Part shown: positions 9,781 to 18,583 of the stretch, piece by piece
Position numbering within the stretch: position 1 is the first letter of the stretch
Layout: every line of letters begins with the position of its first letter
DNA from: Leptospira paudalimensis
Lineage (GTDB): Bacteria; Spirochaetota; Leptospiria; Leptospirales; Leptospiraceae
Reading direction: 5' to 3'
Length of the DNA stretch: 64,000 nt
Assembly (NCBI RefSeq): GCF_026151345.1
Contig: NZ_JAMQPR010000001.1
Span: 2,428,676 to 2,492,675 of the forward strand
Made by a program: the position numbers and the translations under genes
Notes under the pieces: model-generated
The model's database searches: none
Told to the model about the DNA's origin: nothing
What the model saw: only the letters and a program-made list of their open reading frames with translations

Positions 9781-9808
9781 AAAATAAGATTCCCTACTTT
9801 CTAAAAGA

Positions 9809-10870
9809 TTAAGGGTAACTTACATAATTCCAAACATTTTGGAATCCATTGAACATAGGGCATGAGTGCATTGCAAGTGTTCCCATTCCATTACAAGAAG
9901 TAGTCACCAAACGTTTGCTATTTCCATATGGACTCCCGACATTCACATTAGTCAAAGCCCCAACCATTCCTAGTGGACTCAACCAAACATCAGTTACCTG
10001 ATTCATATTACCACTGAGGTTAGCAATTGAATCGTTTTCATGGATCAATCCATAATAAGAACCTGCAGGTGCTTGTTGTGAGAGCCCAAACCAAGAAGGG
10101 GTGGAAGCTGTTTGCAAACTATAATCTGAAACTCCACTGTAGATGGAAACTCTGCCAACAGTTCGAATTTTTCCTTGGTAAGCAGCATGTCCACTGCCTT
10201 GGGAATGCCCACCGACATAAACACTCGACCAGAGAATCGAACCACCTGATACATATTGGTCCCAACCTTGCCCTGGATAATTTTGCTTTAAGTAAAGTAA
10301 TAAAGATAAAAGTCTACCTTCGATTGCATTGCCAGAGTCCACTGCAACATAAGGAGAGACAGATTCACCTGTTACGATTTCACGCCTAACCATTTCAAAA
10401 CAACTGGCATCATTCCTTGCAGTACCTTGGTTACAAATCGTATTCACAGCTTCACCATTTGGATAACTAAGCCCAATGACATGGTATCCTCTTGTAGCAC
10501 CTTGTTGTAAAATCGCATTGATTTCACAAGGAGTAGAATCAGTACCAGGGTAAAAAACAGATAATTTGTTTTTTTGGGTTGTACCTGTTTGTGGTGGGAA
10601 TACTTGGTGAGGTGCGTTAAACGTTGTGATTTGAGAATTGGTTAGGGATGGGGCAATTTGATAACGAATAAGAGAACCAACAGCTCCATTGGAAGGAAAT
10701 GCGTTCTGGCCTGCACAAGAACGCGCATACAAGTTTAAGGAAATAATTTTCAGCAAATCTTCATTGGTTTCAGACTCTTTTTTACAAAAGAGAAACAAAT
10801 GAGAAAGAGAGAATATAACAACGAAAAAAAACAAAGTATTTATGTTTTTTGATAAGGATAGAATTTTCAA
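9809..10870 (-). CDS. Lipoprotein with alpha/beta-hydrolase features (BPSS1187-like)
   Basis: The 353-residue protein has a lipoprotein-type signal ending in FLFC (Cys about 29). It carries a nucleophile-elbow motif GHSQGSG in the middle, preceded by a glycine-rich strand, as in alpha/beta-hydrolases. Polar residues in the C-terminal part, including CNGMGTLAMHSCP with a likely catalytic His, fit the fold. It resembles the BPSS1187 family of secreted proteins. It may act as an esterase or lipase at the cell surface, but the substrate is unknown. It sits alone downstream of the convergent SDR gene, and its start faces the end of the SCO gene. Confidence 0.65.
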   Translation of the reverse strand: MKILSLSKNINTLFFFVVIFSLSHLFLFCKKESETNEDLLKIISLNLYARSCAGQNAFPSNGAVGSLIRYQIAPSLTNSQITTFNAPHQVFPPQTGTTQKNKLSVFYPGTDSTPCEINAILQQGATRGYHVIGLSYPNGEAVNTICNQGTARNDASCFEMVRREIVTGESVSPYVAVDSGNAIEGRLLSLLLYLKQNYPGQGWDQYVSGGSILWSSVYVGGHSQGSGHAAYQGKIRTVGRVSIYSGVSDYSLQTASTPSWFGLSQQAPAGSYYGLIHENDSIANLSGNMNQVTDVWLSPLGMVGALTNVNVGSPYGNSKRLVTTSCNGMGTLAMHSCPMFNGFQNVWNYVSYP

Positions 10871-10945
10871 ATTGGTTACTCTTCTCTCGATTCAGATCAA
10901 ATTAAAAGCTTTTGTTAGTTTGGCAATTCAATTCTCAAACACACA

Positions 10946-10972
10946 ACACCAATCAAAAACAAGGATTGGTGT
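10946..10972 (-). terminator. Hairpin after the nirK-nirV-SCO operon
   Basis: A perfect 9-bp inverted repeat (10946-10954 with 10964-10972, 9-base loop) lies 11 bases beyond the SCO stop codon in the reading direction. There is no run of T after it, so it may be a weak or Rho-assisted terminator, or mainly an mRNA 3' end stabiliser. Confidence 0.5.
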
Positions 10973-10982
10973 CGATTATAAC

Positions 10983-11600
10983 TCACTTCAGTTCTTTAAA
11001 CTTAAGAATCATCGTGTCGACATTGGATCCAATCCCTTCGATTCTTGTTACATTCAAACCTTCCCGGTCAAATAAACTGATCACTGCAGAATGATTGAAT
11101 TCTCCTCTTGCCATTTTTTTAAAATTGATACCAAGAACCACTGACAACATCCGAACGTCTTCTTCCTTTCCCGTGAGAAGTGTCCAATTTTGACCAAGGC
11201 CCATCTTCTTTTTATAATCTTTTAACACTTGGGGTTTATCATTTTCAGAATCAAAACTCACAAGGATGACATTTGGTACTTTGCCTGATTCTGATTCGAT
11301 TTTTTTTGCCACCTGTTCCAAATCAGAAACTAACCGTGGGCAAATGGAAATACAAGAAGCATAAAACATACTGATGAGAAACGGTTTTCCTTTCCAATCA
11401 ACAAAACTTACCGATTTATTATCTTCATTTTGCCATTGGCTTTTTAGCTCCAATAAACTCCCTTGTGCAGGTTCACCTGTAACTAACAGAGGTTCATGTT
11501 CATGGTGATGATTTGCATTATGTTCGTCACACTGAGAAAATGAAATTCCTATTGATAATAACATAAGATAAGAAAAATATTTTGAAATCGTTTGATTCAT
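10983..11600 (-). CDS. SCO1/SenC/PrrC-family copper chaperone lipoprotein
   Basis: The 205-residue protein has a lipobox-like FSQC (Cys 24) and a thioredoxin-fold SCO domain with the copper motif CISIC (Cys 83 and 87) and a distal His in FNHSA (about 170). A His-rich stretch at about 27-36 may bind extra metal. SCO proteins deliver copper to cytochrome oxidase CuA or other copper enzymes, or act as thiol reductases. Its start overlaps the nirV stop by 4 bases (ATGA), so it is translationally coupled to the nitrite reductase operon. A role in loading copper into NirK is the simplest inference. Confidence 0.9.
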   Translation of the reverse strand: MNQTISKYFSYLMLLSIGISFSQCDEHNANHHHEHEPLLVTGEPAQGSLLELKSQWQNEDNKSVSFVDWKGKPFLISMFYASCISICPRLVSDLEQVAKKIESESGKVPNVILVSFDSENDKPQVLKDYKKKMGLGQNWTLLTGKEEDVRMLSVVLGINFKKMARGEFNHSAVISLFDREGLNVTRIEGIGSNVDTMILKFKELK

Positions 11601-12403
11601 TTTGAACCTTCCTTTTTATTCTGGTCTGTCACACATCGAAATCCTAAATATTTGGCCGTATACCAACCTTTTAAGCCAGCGCGGTACCCAAATCGCATAT
11701 AGGATGCATAATTCGAAAAATCATTTGCTTTCAGTGAACCTCCACCACAGAAGAGACTACTTTCAATATCTGAATCTTGCCTGGAATCACCCGTTACAGA
11801 AGTATTATTAAAGTCATACACCCATTCCCAAATCATTCCATGTTGGTCATATACTCCGAGTTTGTTTTTGTACAAACCAACCTTAGGCAAAACTTCTGGC
11901 CTAGGTTCCCCATACCACTTGAGTATCACTGCTTCAATCGCTTTTTGGTTTTTACCTTGCGGAGGAATACTTCCAACATATTCCCATTCAGATTCAGTGG
12001 GTAATCGTTTGCCTTTTGATTCACAAAAAGCTTCTGCAGAAAACCAAGACACATATGTCACAGGTGTCAACATATCAGATTCCTTAGGTTTCCCGTTTTT
12101 CCAATCTGCCAGGTAACCAGCATCTACAAATAAAGAAGATGGTTTTCCTTTTTTCCAATCTGGATGCAACAAAGTAAATTCGTAAAACTCTTGCTTGGTG
12201 ACAGGATACTCGTCCATCTCAAAACTGTTCACTTTCACTTGGGCATTCGGCAAAGAAGATCCGTCTTTCAGAAAGGGTTTCCATTTCCCCGAAGGGATCT
12301 TGATCATTTCCGATTGCAGGGAACCAAAGGAAACAAACGAAACTAGGACCAGCAAAAGGATTGTTTGATGTTTCAATTTTGTCCAATTCTTTCGTTTTTC
12401 CAT
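11597..12403 (-). CDS. nirV: NirV-like exported protein of the formylglycine-generating-enzyme fold
   Basis: The 268-residue protein has an N-terminal membrane/signal segment (about 10-32) and then an FGE-sulfatase (SUMF1) domain with the usual landmarks: MDEYPVTKQEFYEF, PVTYVSWFSAEAFC, GKRLPTESEWEY, WEWVYDF and a terminal YLGFRC. The two copper-binding cysteines of true formylglycine-generating enzymes are absent; the matching stretch reads YMRFGYRAGL. It sits directly after nirK, where NirV proteins of this fold are known from denitrifiers, so the name follows context plus fold. Its exact role in nitrite reductase maturation is not established. An ATG with GGAAAG upstream is preferred to the TTG at 12424. 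Confidence 0.8.
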   Translation of the reverse strand: MEKRKNWTKLKHQTILLLVLVSFVSFGSLQSEMIKIPSGKWKPFLKDGSSLPNAQVKVNSFEMDEYPVTKQEFYEFTLLHPDWKKGKPSSLFVDAGYLADWKNGKPKESDMLTPVTYVSWFSAEAFCESKGKRLPTESEWEYVGSIPPQGKNQKAIEAVILKWYGEPRPEVLPKVGLYKNKLGVYDQHGMIWEWVYDFNNTSVTGDSRQDSDIESSLFCGGGSLKANDFSNYASYMRFGYRAGLKGWYTAKYLGFRCVTDQNKKEGSK

Positions 12404-12430
12404 TTGATTTCTTTCCCTTTCCAAATATGG

Positions 12431-13825
12431 TTACCTCACTTCTTGTTCAGTTACCATATATCCTTTATTATCCCATTTGCTGTAAACATAACTCAATACA
12501 CTTGCAATTTCTTCATTGGAAAGTTCTAGGTGAGGCATTACGTTATTGTATTTTTGACCATTCACTGTGATTTGCCCACTCAAACCCTTTTTTAACACTT
12601 GGATGGCTCTTTGTTTATCAGCGTTTAAAAAATCTGATTTTGCTAGTGGTGGGAAAACTCCCGCAACACCTTGGCCTTCTTTCATATGACATGCGGAACA
12701 AACTGACTTATAAACTCTTTCTCCATTCGCCAAAACTTCCTCTTTGGTTTTGGCAGAAACTTTTGGTTTTACCTCAGTTACCATCCTTTGGATGGCTGGT
12801 CCTTCCGGTAAATAAACAGTATCTTCTTGTTTTCCAGAATAAACATTTGGATTGGGTTCACCTTCTACTTTCAGCATCCCAAGTGAACCTTTGTTAAATG
12901 TTCTAAAAATGGAATGGTCTACGAGTATCAAAGTCCCTGGCACATCAACCGTAAAATCAACAATAGCAGATCCCCCGGCAGGGATGAGAGTGGTTTGTAC
13001 ATTTTTTTGGTTTGGCAATATTCCACCTTCTGTATACACATGATCAAAAATCTCTCCAATCACATGGAAGGAAGAAACTAAATTTGGACCACCATTCCCA
13101 ACAAACAATCTAACTTTTTCTCCTACTTTTGCTGTAATCGCCCTATCTTCCACCAATGAACCGACAGAACCATTAAACACTACGTAGTCTGGAATTTCAG
13201 TTATCGCCTTCTCCATGCTAAATGATTGTAAACCTGGTTCTCCATTTTTCCCTTTTGTATAAAACTCACTTTGGACTACATAGTATTCCTTGTCCACTTT
13301 TGGTAGATCATCCTTTGGTTGTACAAAGATGAGTCCATACATTCCATTTGCAATGTGCATTCCCACAGGAGAGGTAGCACAGTGGTAAATATAAAGTCCA
13401 GGATTGAGAGCTTTGAACGAAAATTTAGAAGCATGTCCTGGGATTGTGAGAGAAGCCGCTGCACCACCACCTTGCCCAGTGACAGCATGCAAATCGATGT
13501 TATGTGGCATTTTGCTAGAAGGATGGTTTTTTAAATGGAACTCCACTTGGTCCCCTTCCCTGACACGGATCATAGGCCCAGGCACAGATCCACCAAAAGT
13601 CCAGAATGTATATTCGACTCCGTCAGCGAGTCGACCTACAACCTCGATCGTTTCTATATTGACGATGACTTTTGCTTCGTAAGTGCGATCAATGTGGGGA
13701 GGCACTTGTGGTGCATATGTTAGTTTTGCTTCCTCAATTGTTTCTTTTCCACATTGAAAAAGAAAGGTAAATAGGAATAAAAGGAACAGATAAAAGATGG
13801 TTTGTTTTGATTTTATGAAATTCAT
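12431..13825 (-). CDS. nirK: Copper nitrite reductase NirK with fused C-terminal cytochrome c
   Basis: The 464-residue protein reduces nitrite to nitric oxide at the cell surface or in the periplasm. A signal segment ending in FQC (Cys 25) suggests a lipoprotein. Two cupredoxin domains carry all key residues: type-1 copper His108, Cys149, His157 and Met162, type-2 copper His113, His148 and His304, and the catalytic pair Asp111 and His254. A cytochrome c domain follows with CSACH (376-380), which would feed electrons directly. This domain order is known from NirK fusions in other bacteria. It heads a nirK-nirV-SCO operon under an FNR/DNR-type promoter. No nitric oxide reductase is in the window. 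Confidence 0.95.
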   Translation of the reverse strand: MNFIKSKQTIFYLFLLFLFTFLFQCGKETIEEAKLTYAPQVPPHIDRTYEAKVIVNIETIEVVGRLADGVEYTFWTFGGSVPGPMIRVREGDQVEFHLKNHPSSKMPHNIDLHAVTGQGGGAAASLTIPGHASKFSFKALNPGLYIYHCATSPVGMHIANGMYGLIFVQPKDDLPKVDKEYYVVQSEFYTKGKNGEPGLQSFSMEKAITEIPDYVVFNGSVGSLVEDRAITAKVGEKVRLFVGNGGPNLVSSFHVIGEIFDHVYTEGGILPNQKNVQTTLIPAGGSAIVDFTVDVPGTLILVDHSIFRTFNKGSLGMLKVEGEPNPNVYSGKQEDTVYLPEGPAIQRMVTEVKPKVSAKTKEEVLANGERVYKSVCSACHMKEGQGVAGVFPPLAKSDFLNADKQRAIQVLKKGLSGQITVNGQKYNNVMPHLELSNEEIASVLSYVYSKWDNKGYMVTEQEVR

Positions 13826-13851
13826 ATGATTTACGATTTCCTATGTTTTGA

Positions 13852-13857
13852 AGTGTA
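13852..13857 (-). promoter_or_regulatory. Predicted -10 element of the nirK promoter
   Basis: TACACT on the minus strand lies with its first base 29.5 positions from the centre of the FNR/DNR-type dyad, which is exactly the spacing of a class II activated promoter (activator at -41.5). The implied transcription start is near 13845, 20 bases before the nirK ATG, leaving room for AGGAAA as ribosome binding site. Confidence 0.6.
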
Positions 13858-13879
13858 AGCAGTTTTTTGTATTCTAACA

Positions 13880-13893
13880 TTGATGTAAGTCAA
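13880..13893 (-). promoter_or_regulatory. FNR/DNR-type binding site upstream of nirK
   Basis: TTGATGTAAGTCAA is a 14-base dyad of the form TTGAT-N4-GTCAA. This matches the consensus bound by FNR, ANR, DNR and NnrR regulators of the CRP/FNR superfamily, which respond to low oxygen or nitric oxide. It is well placed to activate nirK and lies between nirK and the divergent phosphatase gene. The regulator itself is not encoded in this window. Confidence 0.7.
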
Positions 13894-13967
13894 GAAGATT
13901 GATTCATTGAGATCAAAAAACACTAAGAAGGTGATTTTTCGGAAGTTTACCTTTTCCCTCATCCAAA

Positions 13968-15794
13968 ATGAAAACACTTAAAATTCTAAATCGACGGATC
14001 GGAATCAATTGGAAAAATTGGTATGTTGCCTCTATGACAGACCCACAAACTAGCCTGAGCAAATTCAGAAGTCTTCTTCATATTTCTTCCATTCTCAATG
14101 CAAACCTGGATTTGCACCAATTACTTCCTCTCATCATGTTATACTCCAAGGATTTATTGGAAGCAGAAGCAAGTTCCCTTTTCCTCTTGGAAAATGATGA
14201 ATTTTTATACTGTGAGGTTGCACTGGGTGAAAAAGGAGAGATCATCCAAGAATATGCTAGATTGGAACTAGGAGAAGGCATCGTGGGGATGGTAGCAAAA
14301 GAAAAAAAACCAATCGCGTTAGTAGATGCCTACAAAGATCCAAGATTCAATCCTAGTATGGACAAACGTACTGGATTCAAAACAAAATCGCTTATTTGTG
14401 TCCCTCTCTTTGTTGAAGAAAGGTTGATTGGAACTCTGGAAGTGATCAATAAAACAAATGATCGTATTTTTAATGATTCTGATTTAGAATATTTGATTTC
14501 TCTCTCAGAGGTTGCTGCTACTGCCATACAAAATGCCAACGTAAAAGATAGTTTAGACAAACGGATCTTAGAACTTTCTCTTTTGTATGAATTTGAAAAA
14601 CTTTCAGTTTCGGAAAAGAGCTTAAACGAACTTGGGAAATGGATGTTAAACCGAGTATTAGAATACTTAGGTGCAAGTTCTGGAACTATTTACTTAGCAA
14701 ATAACACCAAACAAGAATTAGGGATCCTTGCTGCCAAAGGAATTCCGGAAGATGCTTATGATCAAATCAAAGTTCCATATGGGAAAGGTGTTTCAGGTTG
14801 GGTCGCAGAAAAAAAAGAAAGCCTACTCATTCATAATTTAGATATGGACCCTCGTTATAATAAACTTTCACCTTATAAGTTTGAATCCAAATCTTTGATA
14901 TCGGCACCACTCATTTACCAAAACGAACTATTGGGTGTGATTAGCATCAATAACAAACTTTCGGGTTATGCTTTCCAACATTCCGATTTAGACCTACTTA
15001 CAAACATTGCGGCAAGACTCAGTAATACGATTAAAAATGCGCAACTCTTCCACCAAATTGTAGACACAGGAAAAGAACTCAGTCGTGCGAAAAACATCAT
15101 GCAAAAAATCATGCCGTCTGTTTTACCAGAGACAAAAGAATTGAGTTATGGAGTTTCACACATCCCACTCGAACAAGTTGGTGGTGATTTTTATGATGTA
15201 ACACAAATTGATGAGAACCATTATTCCATTTTGATTGCGGACATTTCAGGGCATGGACTTTCCGCAGCAGTTTTAGCGGCCATGTCCCATATGGTTTTAA
15301 AAAACTTTGAACCAGAAATCAAACAAAGCCCCTCTATATTTTTAACAACACTCAACCATATGTTGTTTGGCAAATTGGCTGGAAATTTTCTCACAGCATT
15401 TTATGGAATCATCAACATCAAAGAAAATTCCATTCTCTGCGCCAATGCAGGCCATCATGCACCTTTCCTTCTCAAAACGGGAGAATCAAAAGCAAAACCA
15501 TTGGATGTAAAAGGGAAAATCCTTGGGCTCATTCCAGATCTTTATTATGAAGAAAAAACATTTTCTTTTGGTAAAGGGGATAGGCTTGTACTTTATACAG
15601 ATGGAATTACGGAACATATGTCAAAAGACCATAACAAACGTTATGATGACGAATTATTCCAAATGGCTATCACGAAAGGGAAATCAAACGTAGCACAAGA
15701 ATGTGCAAACCTACTCATCCAAGAAGCAAAGGATTATGTAGGTTCGGTTGAATTTGCAGATGATGTGACAATTCTCATTGTCGATCGAAAGTAA
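13968..15794 (+). CDS. GAF-GAF-SpoIIE (PP2C-type) protein serine phosphatase
   Basis: The 608-residue cytoplasmic protein has two GAF domains (about 45-190 and 205-365), a short coiled linker, and a PP2C-like SpoIIE/RsbU phosphatase domain (about 385-605). Metal-site motifs are VGGDFYDV, ADISGHGLSAA and a C-terminal FADDVTILIV. Such proteins dephosphorylate STAS anti-sigma antagonists in partner-switching systems, with the GAF domains sensing a small molecule or redox state. Starts at 13968 or at an ATG at 14034 are both possible, and neither has a good ribosome binding site. It is divergent from nirK and shares the intergenic region with the FNR/DNR-type site. Confidence 0.88.
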   Translation: MKTLKILNRRIGINWKNWYVASMTDPQTSLSKFRSLLHISSILNANLDLHQLLPLIMLYSKDLLEAEASSLFLLENDEFLYCEVALGEKGEIIQEYARLELGEGIVGMVAKEKKPIALVDAYKDPRFNPSMDKRTGFKTKSLICVPLFVEERLIGTLEVINKTNDRIFNDSDLEYLISLSEVAATAIQNANVKDSLDKRILELSLLYEFEKLSVSEKSLNELGKWMLNRVLEYLGASSGTIYLANNTKQELGILAAKGIPEDAYDQIKVPYGKGVSGWVAEKKESLLIHNLDMDPRYNKLSPYKFESKSLISAPLIYQNELLGVISINNKLSGYAFQHSDLDLLTNIAARLSNTIKNAQLFHQIVDTGKELSRAKNIMQKIMPSVLPETKELSYGVSHIPLEQVGGDFYDVTQIDENHYSILIADISGHGLSAAVLAAMSHMVLKNFEPEIKQSPSIFLTTLNHMLFGKLAGNFLTAFYGIINIKENSILCANAGHHAPFLLKTGESKAKPLDVKGKILGLIPDLYYEEKTFSFGKGDRLVLYTDGITEHMSKDHNKRYDDELFQMAITKGKSNVAQECANLLIQEAKDYVGSVEFADDVTILIVDRK

Positions 15795-15888
15795 ATCTTA
15801 AACTATTAAAATCTACTTTGATGTTAGTCTTATTGGTTATAAACACATTCCGTTAAACTAGAACATTCTGACCAAAGAACCAAGGATT

Positions 15889-16530
15889 TCAAAGATCGAT
15901 GGATTCGTTTCCTTTGTTTCGTAAGGTTTCGAGTAACTCTGGATTTTCCAAACAGTCTTTCGCTAAATCAGATTCAAATGCCTCCACTAACATCCGTAAG
16001 GATACATTGGAAGTTTCAAAATTTGAACCCCCATCCACCGAATCAGAGAAAATCGGAAGGACAATATAAAACGGAATGGTCAACCAAGAAATAATCCTAC
16101 GACCTTGGATTGGGTATGTGTAATCACGAATGATTTTTTTGTCTTCGCGGTCCATCAGTGTGAAGGTTACATTGGAATGGGTTTCGACAAACGAGGGAAA
16201 AATCCCAAGTGTGAGTAAAAACATAATCGCAGAAATACCTGCCGAATCTGTTCCCGTTTTGGTTGTATACGTTAGGTTTAATTTGGAAGTCCGGCTGAGT
16301 TTGAAAAGTTTTGATTTTGCCAGTTCGAATTCAAGAGCTGGCGAATTGTATAAATTGGCTTTTGGAGATTCTTCCACACGAATGAGATGGAATCTGATTT
16401 TATCCCCAGTGATTTTATCTGGATCAACTGGTGTTTGATTCGATTCATTTGCCAATGCAAAATAATGAAAATTACAAGAAATTAAAGTAAGGAAAACAAA
16501 TGCGAAAAAACAACGAATCAGGAATTTCAT
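15889..16530 (-). CDS. Putative lipoprotein of unknown function
   Basis: I do not recognise this 213-residue protein. It has a signal segment ending in TLISC (Cys about 19), consistent with a lipoprotein. Hydrophobic stretches follow at about 103-115 (AGISAIMFLLTLGIF) and 148-162 (ISWLTIPFYIVLPIF), which could be membrane-inserted, and a charged C-terminus. It lies between the phosphatase gene (convergent) and the structured element at 16564-16628, and is likely a single-gene unit. Confidence 0.7.
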   Translation of the reverse strand: MKFLIRCFFAFVFLTLISCNFHYFALANESNQTPVDPDKITGDKIRFHLIRVEESPKANLYNSPALEFELAKSKLFKLSRTSKLNLTYTTKTGTDSAGISAIMFLLTLGIFPSFVETHSNVTFTLMDREDKKIIRDYTYPIQGRRIISWLTIPFYIVLPIFSDSVDGGSNFETSNVSLRMLVEAFESDLAKDCLENPELLETLRNKGNESIDL

Positions 16531-16563
16531 ACGTCCCGTTATTCTGCCATATTACCATCCCAA

Positions 16564-16628
16564 CTGCAAGCGGATTTCCGCGCAAGGGGGAGTAGCGGAA
16601 ATCCTTTCGCGTAAGCGGAAGATTGCAG
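16564..16628. repeat. Structured intergenic element, predicted three-way junction
   Basis: A closing stem CTGCAA (16564-16569) with TTGCAG (16623-16628) encloses two hairpins. The first is a perfect 10-bp stem (16572-16581 with 16595-16604, 13-base loop). The second is a 6-bp stem (16605-16610 with 16615-16620) closed by GTAA, a GNRA-type loop when read on the plus strand. Four copies of AGCGGA occur at 16569, 16594, 16614 and 16627. The stretch is richer in G and C than its surroundings. It may be a REP-like palindromic repeat or a small RNA. Confidence 0.5.
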
Positions 16629-16640
16629 CGGATCACCCGG

Positions 16641-16662
16641 TCCCTTTCCGTTAGGAAAGGGA
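16641..16662 (-). terminator. Hairpin overlapping the stop of the carbonic-anhydrase-like gene
   Basis: A perfect 9-bp stem (TCCCTTTCC with GGAAAGGGA, 4-base loop) has the TAA stop of the gene in its loop. No T-tract follows on the minus strand, so termination here is uncertain. Confidence 0.4.
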
Positions 16663-17184
16663 TGTGCCCCCAATCCCTTCGTTGCGATAATTTTCTTTGT
16701 ACTTGGTATAATTGTTTGCCGTGCGGGTGATGATCTCGCGGTCTTTGTCTGTGATGTCTCGGATGATTTTGGCGGGACTTCCCATCACAAGAACGCCTGG
16801 TGGGATTTTTTTCCCAGGTGGGACAAGGGATCCGGCACCCACAAAGGACCACTCTCCGATCTCCACATCATCCATAAGCATGGCTCCCATCCCCACAAAA
16901 CTATGATCCTTCAGCACACAACCGTGAATGGTCGCATGGTGGCCGATGGATACATAATCCCCAATCGTGACAGGATACAAATCTCTTGCCACATGTACGA
17001 GTGTCATGTCTTGGATGTTCACATGTTTGCCAATGGTGATGGTATTGACGTCACCTCGTAACACACATTGGAACCAAATCGAGGACTCTTCCCCAATGCT
17101 GACTTTCCCAAGTACATCAGCGGAAGGTGCCACCCAGGCAGTGGGGTGGATAGAAGGTATATGGCCTTGGAAAGAACGGATCAT
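16651..17184 (-). CDS. Gamma-carbonic-anhydrase-like left-handed beta-helix protein
   Basis: The 177-residue protein is a single hexapeptide-repeat (left-handed beta-helix) domain, as in gamma-carbonic anhydrase and PaaY/YrdA proteins. Three His residues suited to bind zinc are seen in TLVHVA and GHHATIHGC. The C-terminal [11 protein letters not shown] is typical. The family forms trimers with metal at subunit borders, and many members have weak or no carbonic anhydrase activity, so the true substrate is uncertain. Length is normal. The next gene rightward is the divergent sucB. Confidence 0.88.
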   Translation of the reverse strand: MIRSFQGHIPSIHPTAWVAPSADVLGKVSIGEESSIWFQCVLRGDVNTITIGKHVNIQDMTLVHVARDLYPVTIGDYVSIGHHATIHGCVLKDHSFVGMGAMLMDDVEIGEWSFVGAGSLVPPGKKIPPGVLVMGSPAKIIRDITDKDREIITRTANNYTKYKENYRNEGIGGTSLS

Positions 17185-17342
17185 ACTTGCTACACATCGG
17201 TGTCCAAACTGAAACTCAAGGTCTTTTCGTTTTTTCCGCTTGCGTTTTTACCTTTAAGTAAGTTACGGTAGTCTTAGATTCAAATGGGATCTCACTCCTC
17301 AACAACGCTATTTTTCTCTAAAAACCTGCTAAGGAATATTTC

Positions 17343-18575
17343 ATGGCAATAGACATCAAAGTCCCCGAGATGGGGGAATCCGTAACCGAAGCGACTATCA
17401 GTGCTTGGACCAAAAAAGAAGGCGATGCCGTAAAAGTAGACGAAGTGCTCGCAATTTTAGAAACAGACAAAGTCTCATTAGAAATTCCTGCTCCTACCTC
17501 AGGGGTATTAAAATCCATCTCCAAAAAGGTGGGGGATGTGGTACATGTGAGAGACATCATCGGTGCCATCGAAGAAGGTGCCGTAGCATCTACTCCTGCT
17601 AGTTCCAGTGCCCCTGCTCCCAAAGCAGAAACGCCAAGTGCGCAACCTAACACGGGCAAAGTGAATGAGGAACTCCCTCCTGCTGCGCGTAAACTCATTG
17701 AAGAAAATAAATTAGATGCCTCCAAAATCCCAGGCACTGGTCGCAACGGACAAATCACAAAAGAAGATGTGATCCTTTATATGGAAAAAGGTGGTGCAAA
17801 TTCCGCTGGTCCTTCTAAGGCCGCAGCACCAAGTCCAGAGATTCCCAAAGCAGTTGTGGTATCGGCAAACGCAGGTCCTAGAGAAACAGTTGTGCCAATG
17901 ACTAAACTTCGCCAAACGATTGCTAATCGCCTAGTGAGTGCACAACACACGGCAGCGATCCTCACGACGTTTAACGAAGTGGATATGGCTCCGATTATGG
18001 AACTTCGCAATAAATACAAAGACAAGTTCAAAGAAACTCACGGTGTGGGTCTTGGGTTCATGTCCCTTTTTACCAAAGCAGCAGTGGCAGCATTAAAAGC
18101 TTACCCTGCGATCAACGCAGAGATCCGTGGAACAGACATTGTTTACAAAAACTACTATGACATCGGAGTCGCAGTGGGTGGACCAAAAGGACTTGTGGTT
18201 CCGATTGTTCGTAACGCTGACCTTCTCAGTTTTGCACAAATCGAACAAGAGATCGCAAGGCTTGCGGGCAAAGTCAAAGACGGAAAAATTTCACTCGAAG
18301 ATATGGAAGGGGGAACTTTCTCCATCTCCAATGGTGGTGTGTATGGATCCATGATGTCGACTCCAATCCTCAACCCTCCACAATCTGGAATTCTTGGAAT
18401 GCATAACATCGTCAAACGTGCGGTAGTTGTGAATGACCAAATTGTCATCCGTCCGATGATGTATCTGGCTCTTTCTTATGACCACAGAATTGTGGATGGT
18501 AAGGAAGCAGTGCAGTTCCTTGTGAAGATCAAAGAAATGGTAGAGGATCCAACAAGACTCCTCTTTGAGGTATAG
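17343..18575 (+). CDS. sucB: Dihydrolipoyllysine succinyltransferase (OGDH complex E2)
   Basis: The 410-residue E2 forms the core of the 2-oxoglutarate dehydrogenase complex and transfers the succinyl group from lipoyl to CoA. An N-terminal lipoyl domain (1-75) has the lipoylated Lys in [10 protein letters not shown], followed by an Ala/Pro/Ser linker. A peripheral subunit-binding domain (about 100-140, [11 protein letters not shown] and [13 protein letters not shown]) and a catalytic domain (about 180-410) with the active-site SYDHRIVDG complete it. It is the first gene of a sucB-lpd-sucA operon, 8 bases ahead of lpd. Translation starts at an ATG with AAGGAA upstream. Confidence 0.96.
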   Translation: MAIDIKVPEMGESVTEATISAWTKKEGDAVKVDEVLAILETDKVSLEIPAPTSGVLKSISKKVGDVVHVRDIIGAIEEGAVASTPASSSAPAPKAETPSAQPNTGKVNEELPPAARKLIEENKLDASKIPGTGRNGQITKEDVILYMEKGGANSAGPSKAAAPSPEIPKAVVVSANAGPRETVVPMTKLRQTIANRLVSAQHTAAILTTFNEVDMAPIMELRNKYKDKFKETHGVGLGFMSLFTKAAVAALKAYPAINAEIRGTDIVYKNYYDIGVAVGGPKGLVVPIVRNADLLSFAQIEQEIARLAGKVKDGKISLEDMEGGTFSISNGGVYGSMMSTPILNPPQSGILGMHNIVKRAVVVNDQIVIRPMMYLALSYDHRIVDGKEAVQFLVKIKEMVEDPTRLLFEV

Positions 18576-18583
18576 TTACCAAT

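Noticed and set aside
13899..13916. Second TTGAT...ATCAA pair beside the nirK site
   Set aside because: The half-sites are 8 bases apart rather than 4, so it does not fit the FNR/DNR spacing.
16472..16852. Minus-strand open frame rich in Arg, His and Pro
   Set aside because: It runs in another frame through the gamma-carbonic-anhydrase gene and the structured element, and its composition is not that of a protein of this genome.
17318..17758. Minus-strand open frame antisense to sucB
   Set aside because: It mirrors the Ala/Pro/Ser-rich linker of sucB, which often gives long antisense frames.
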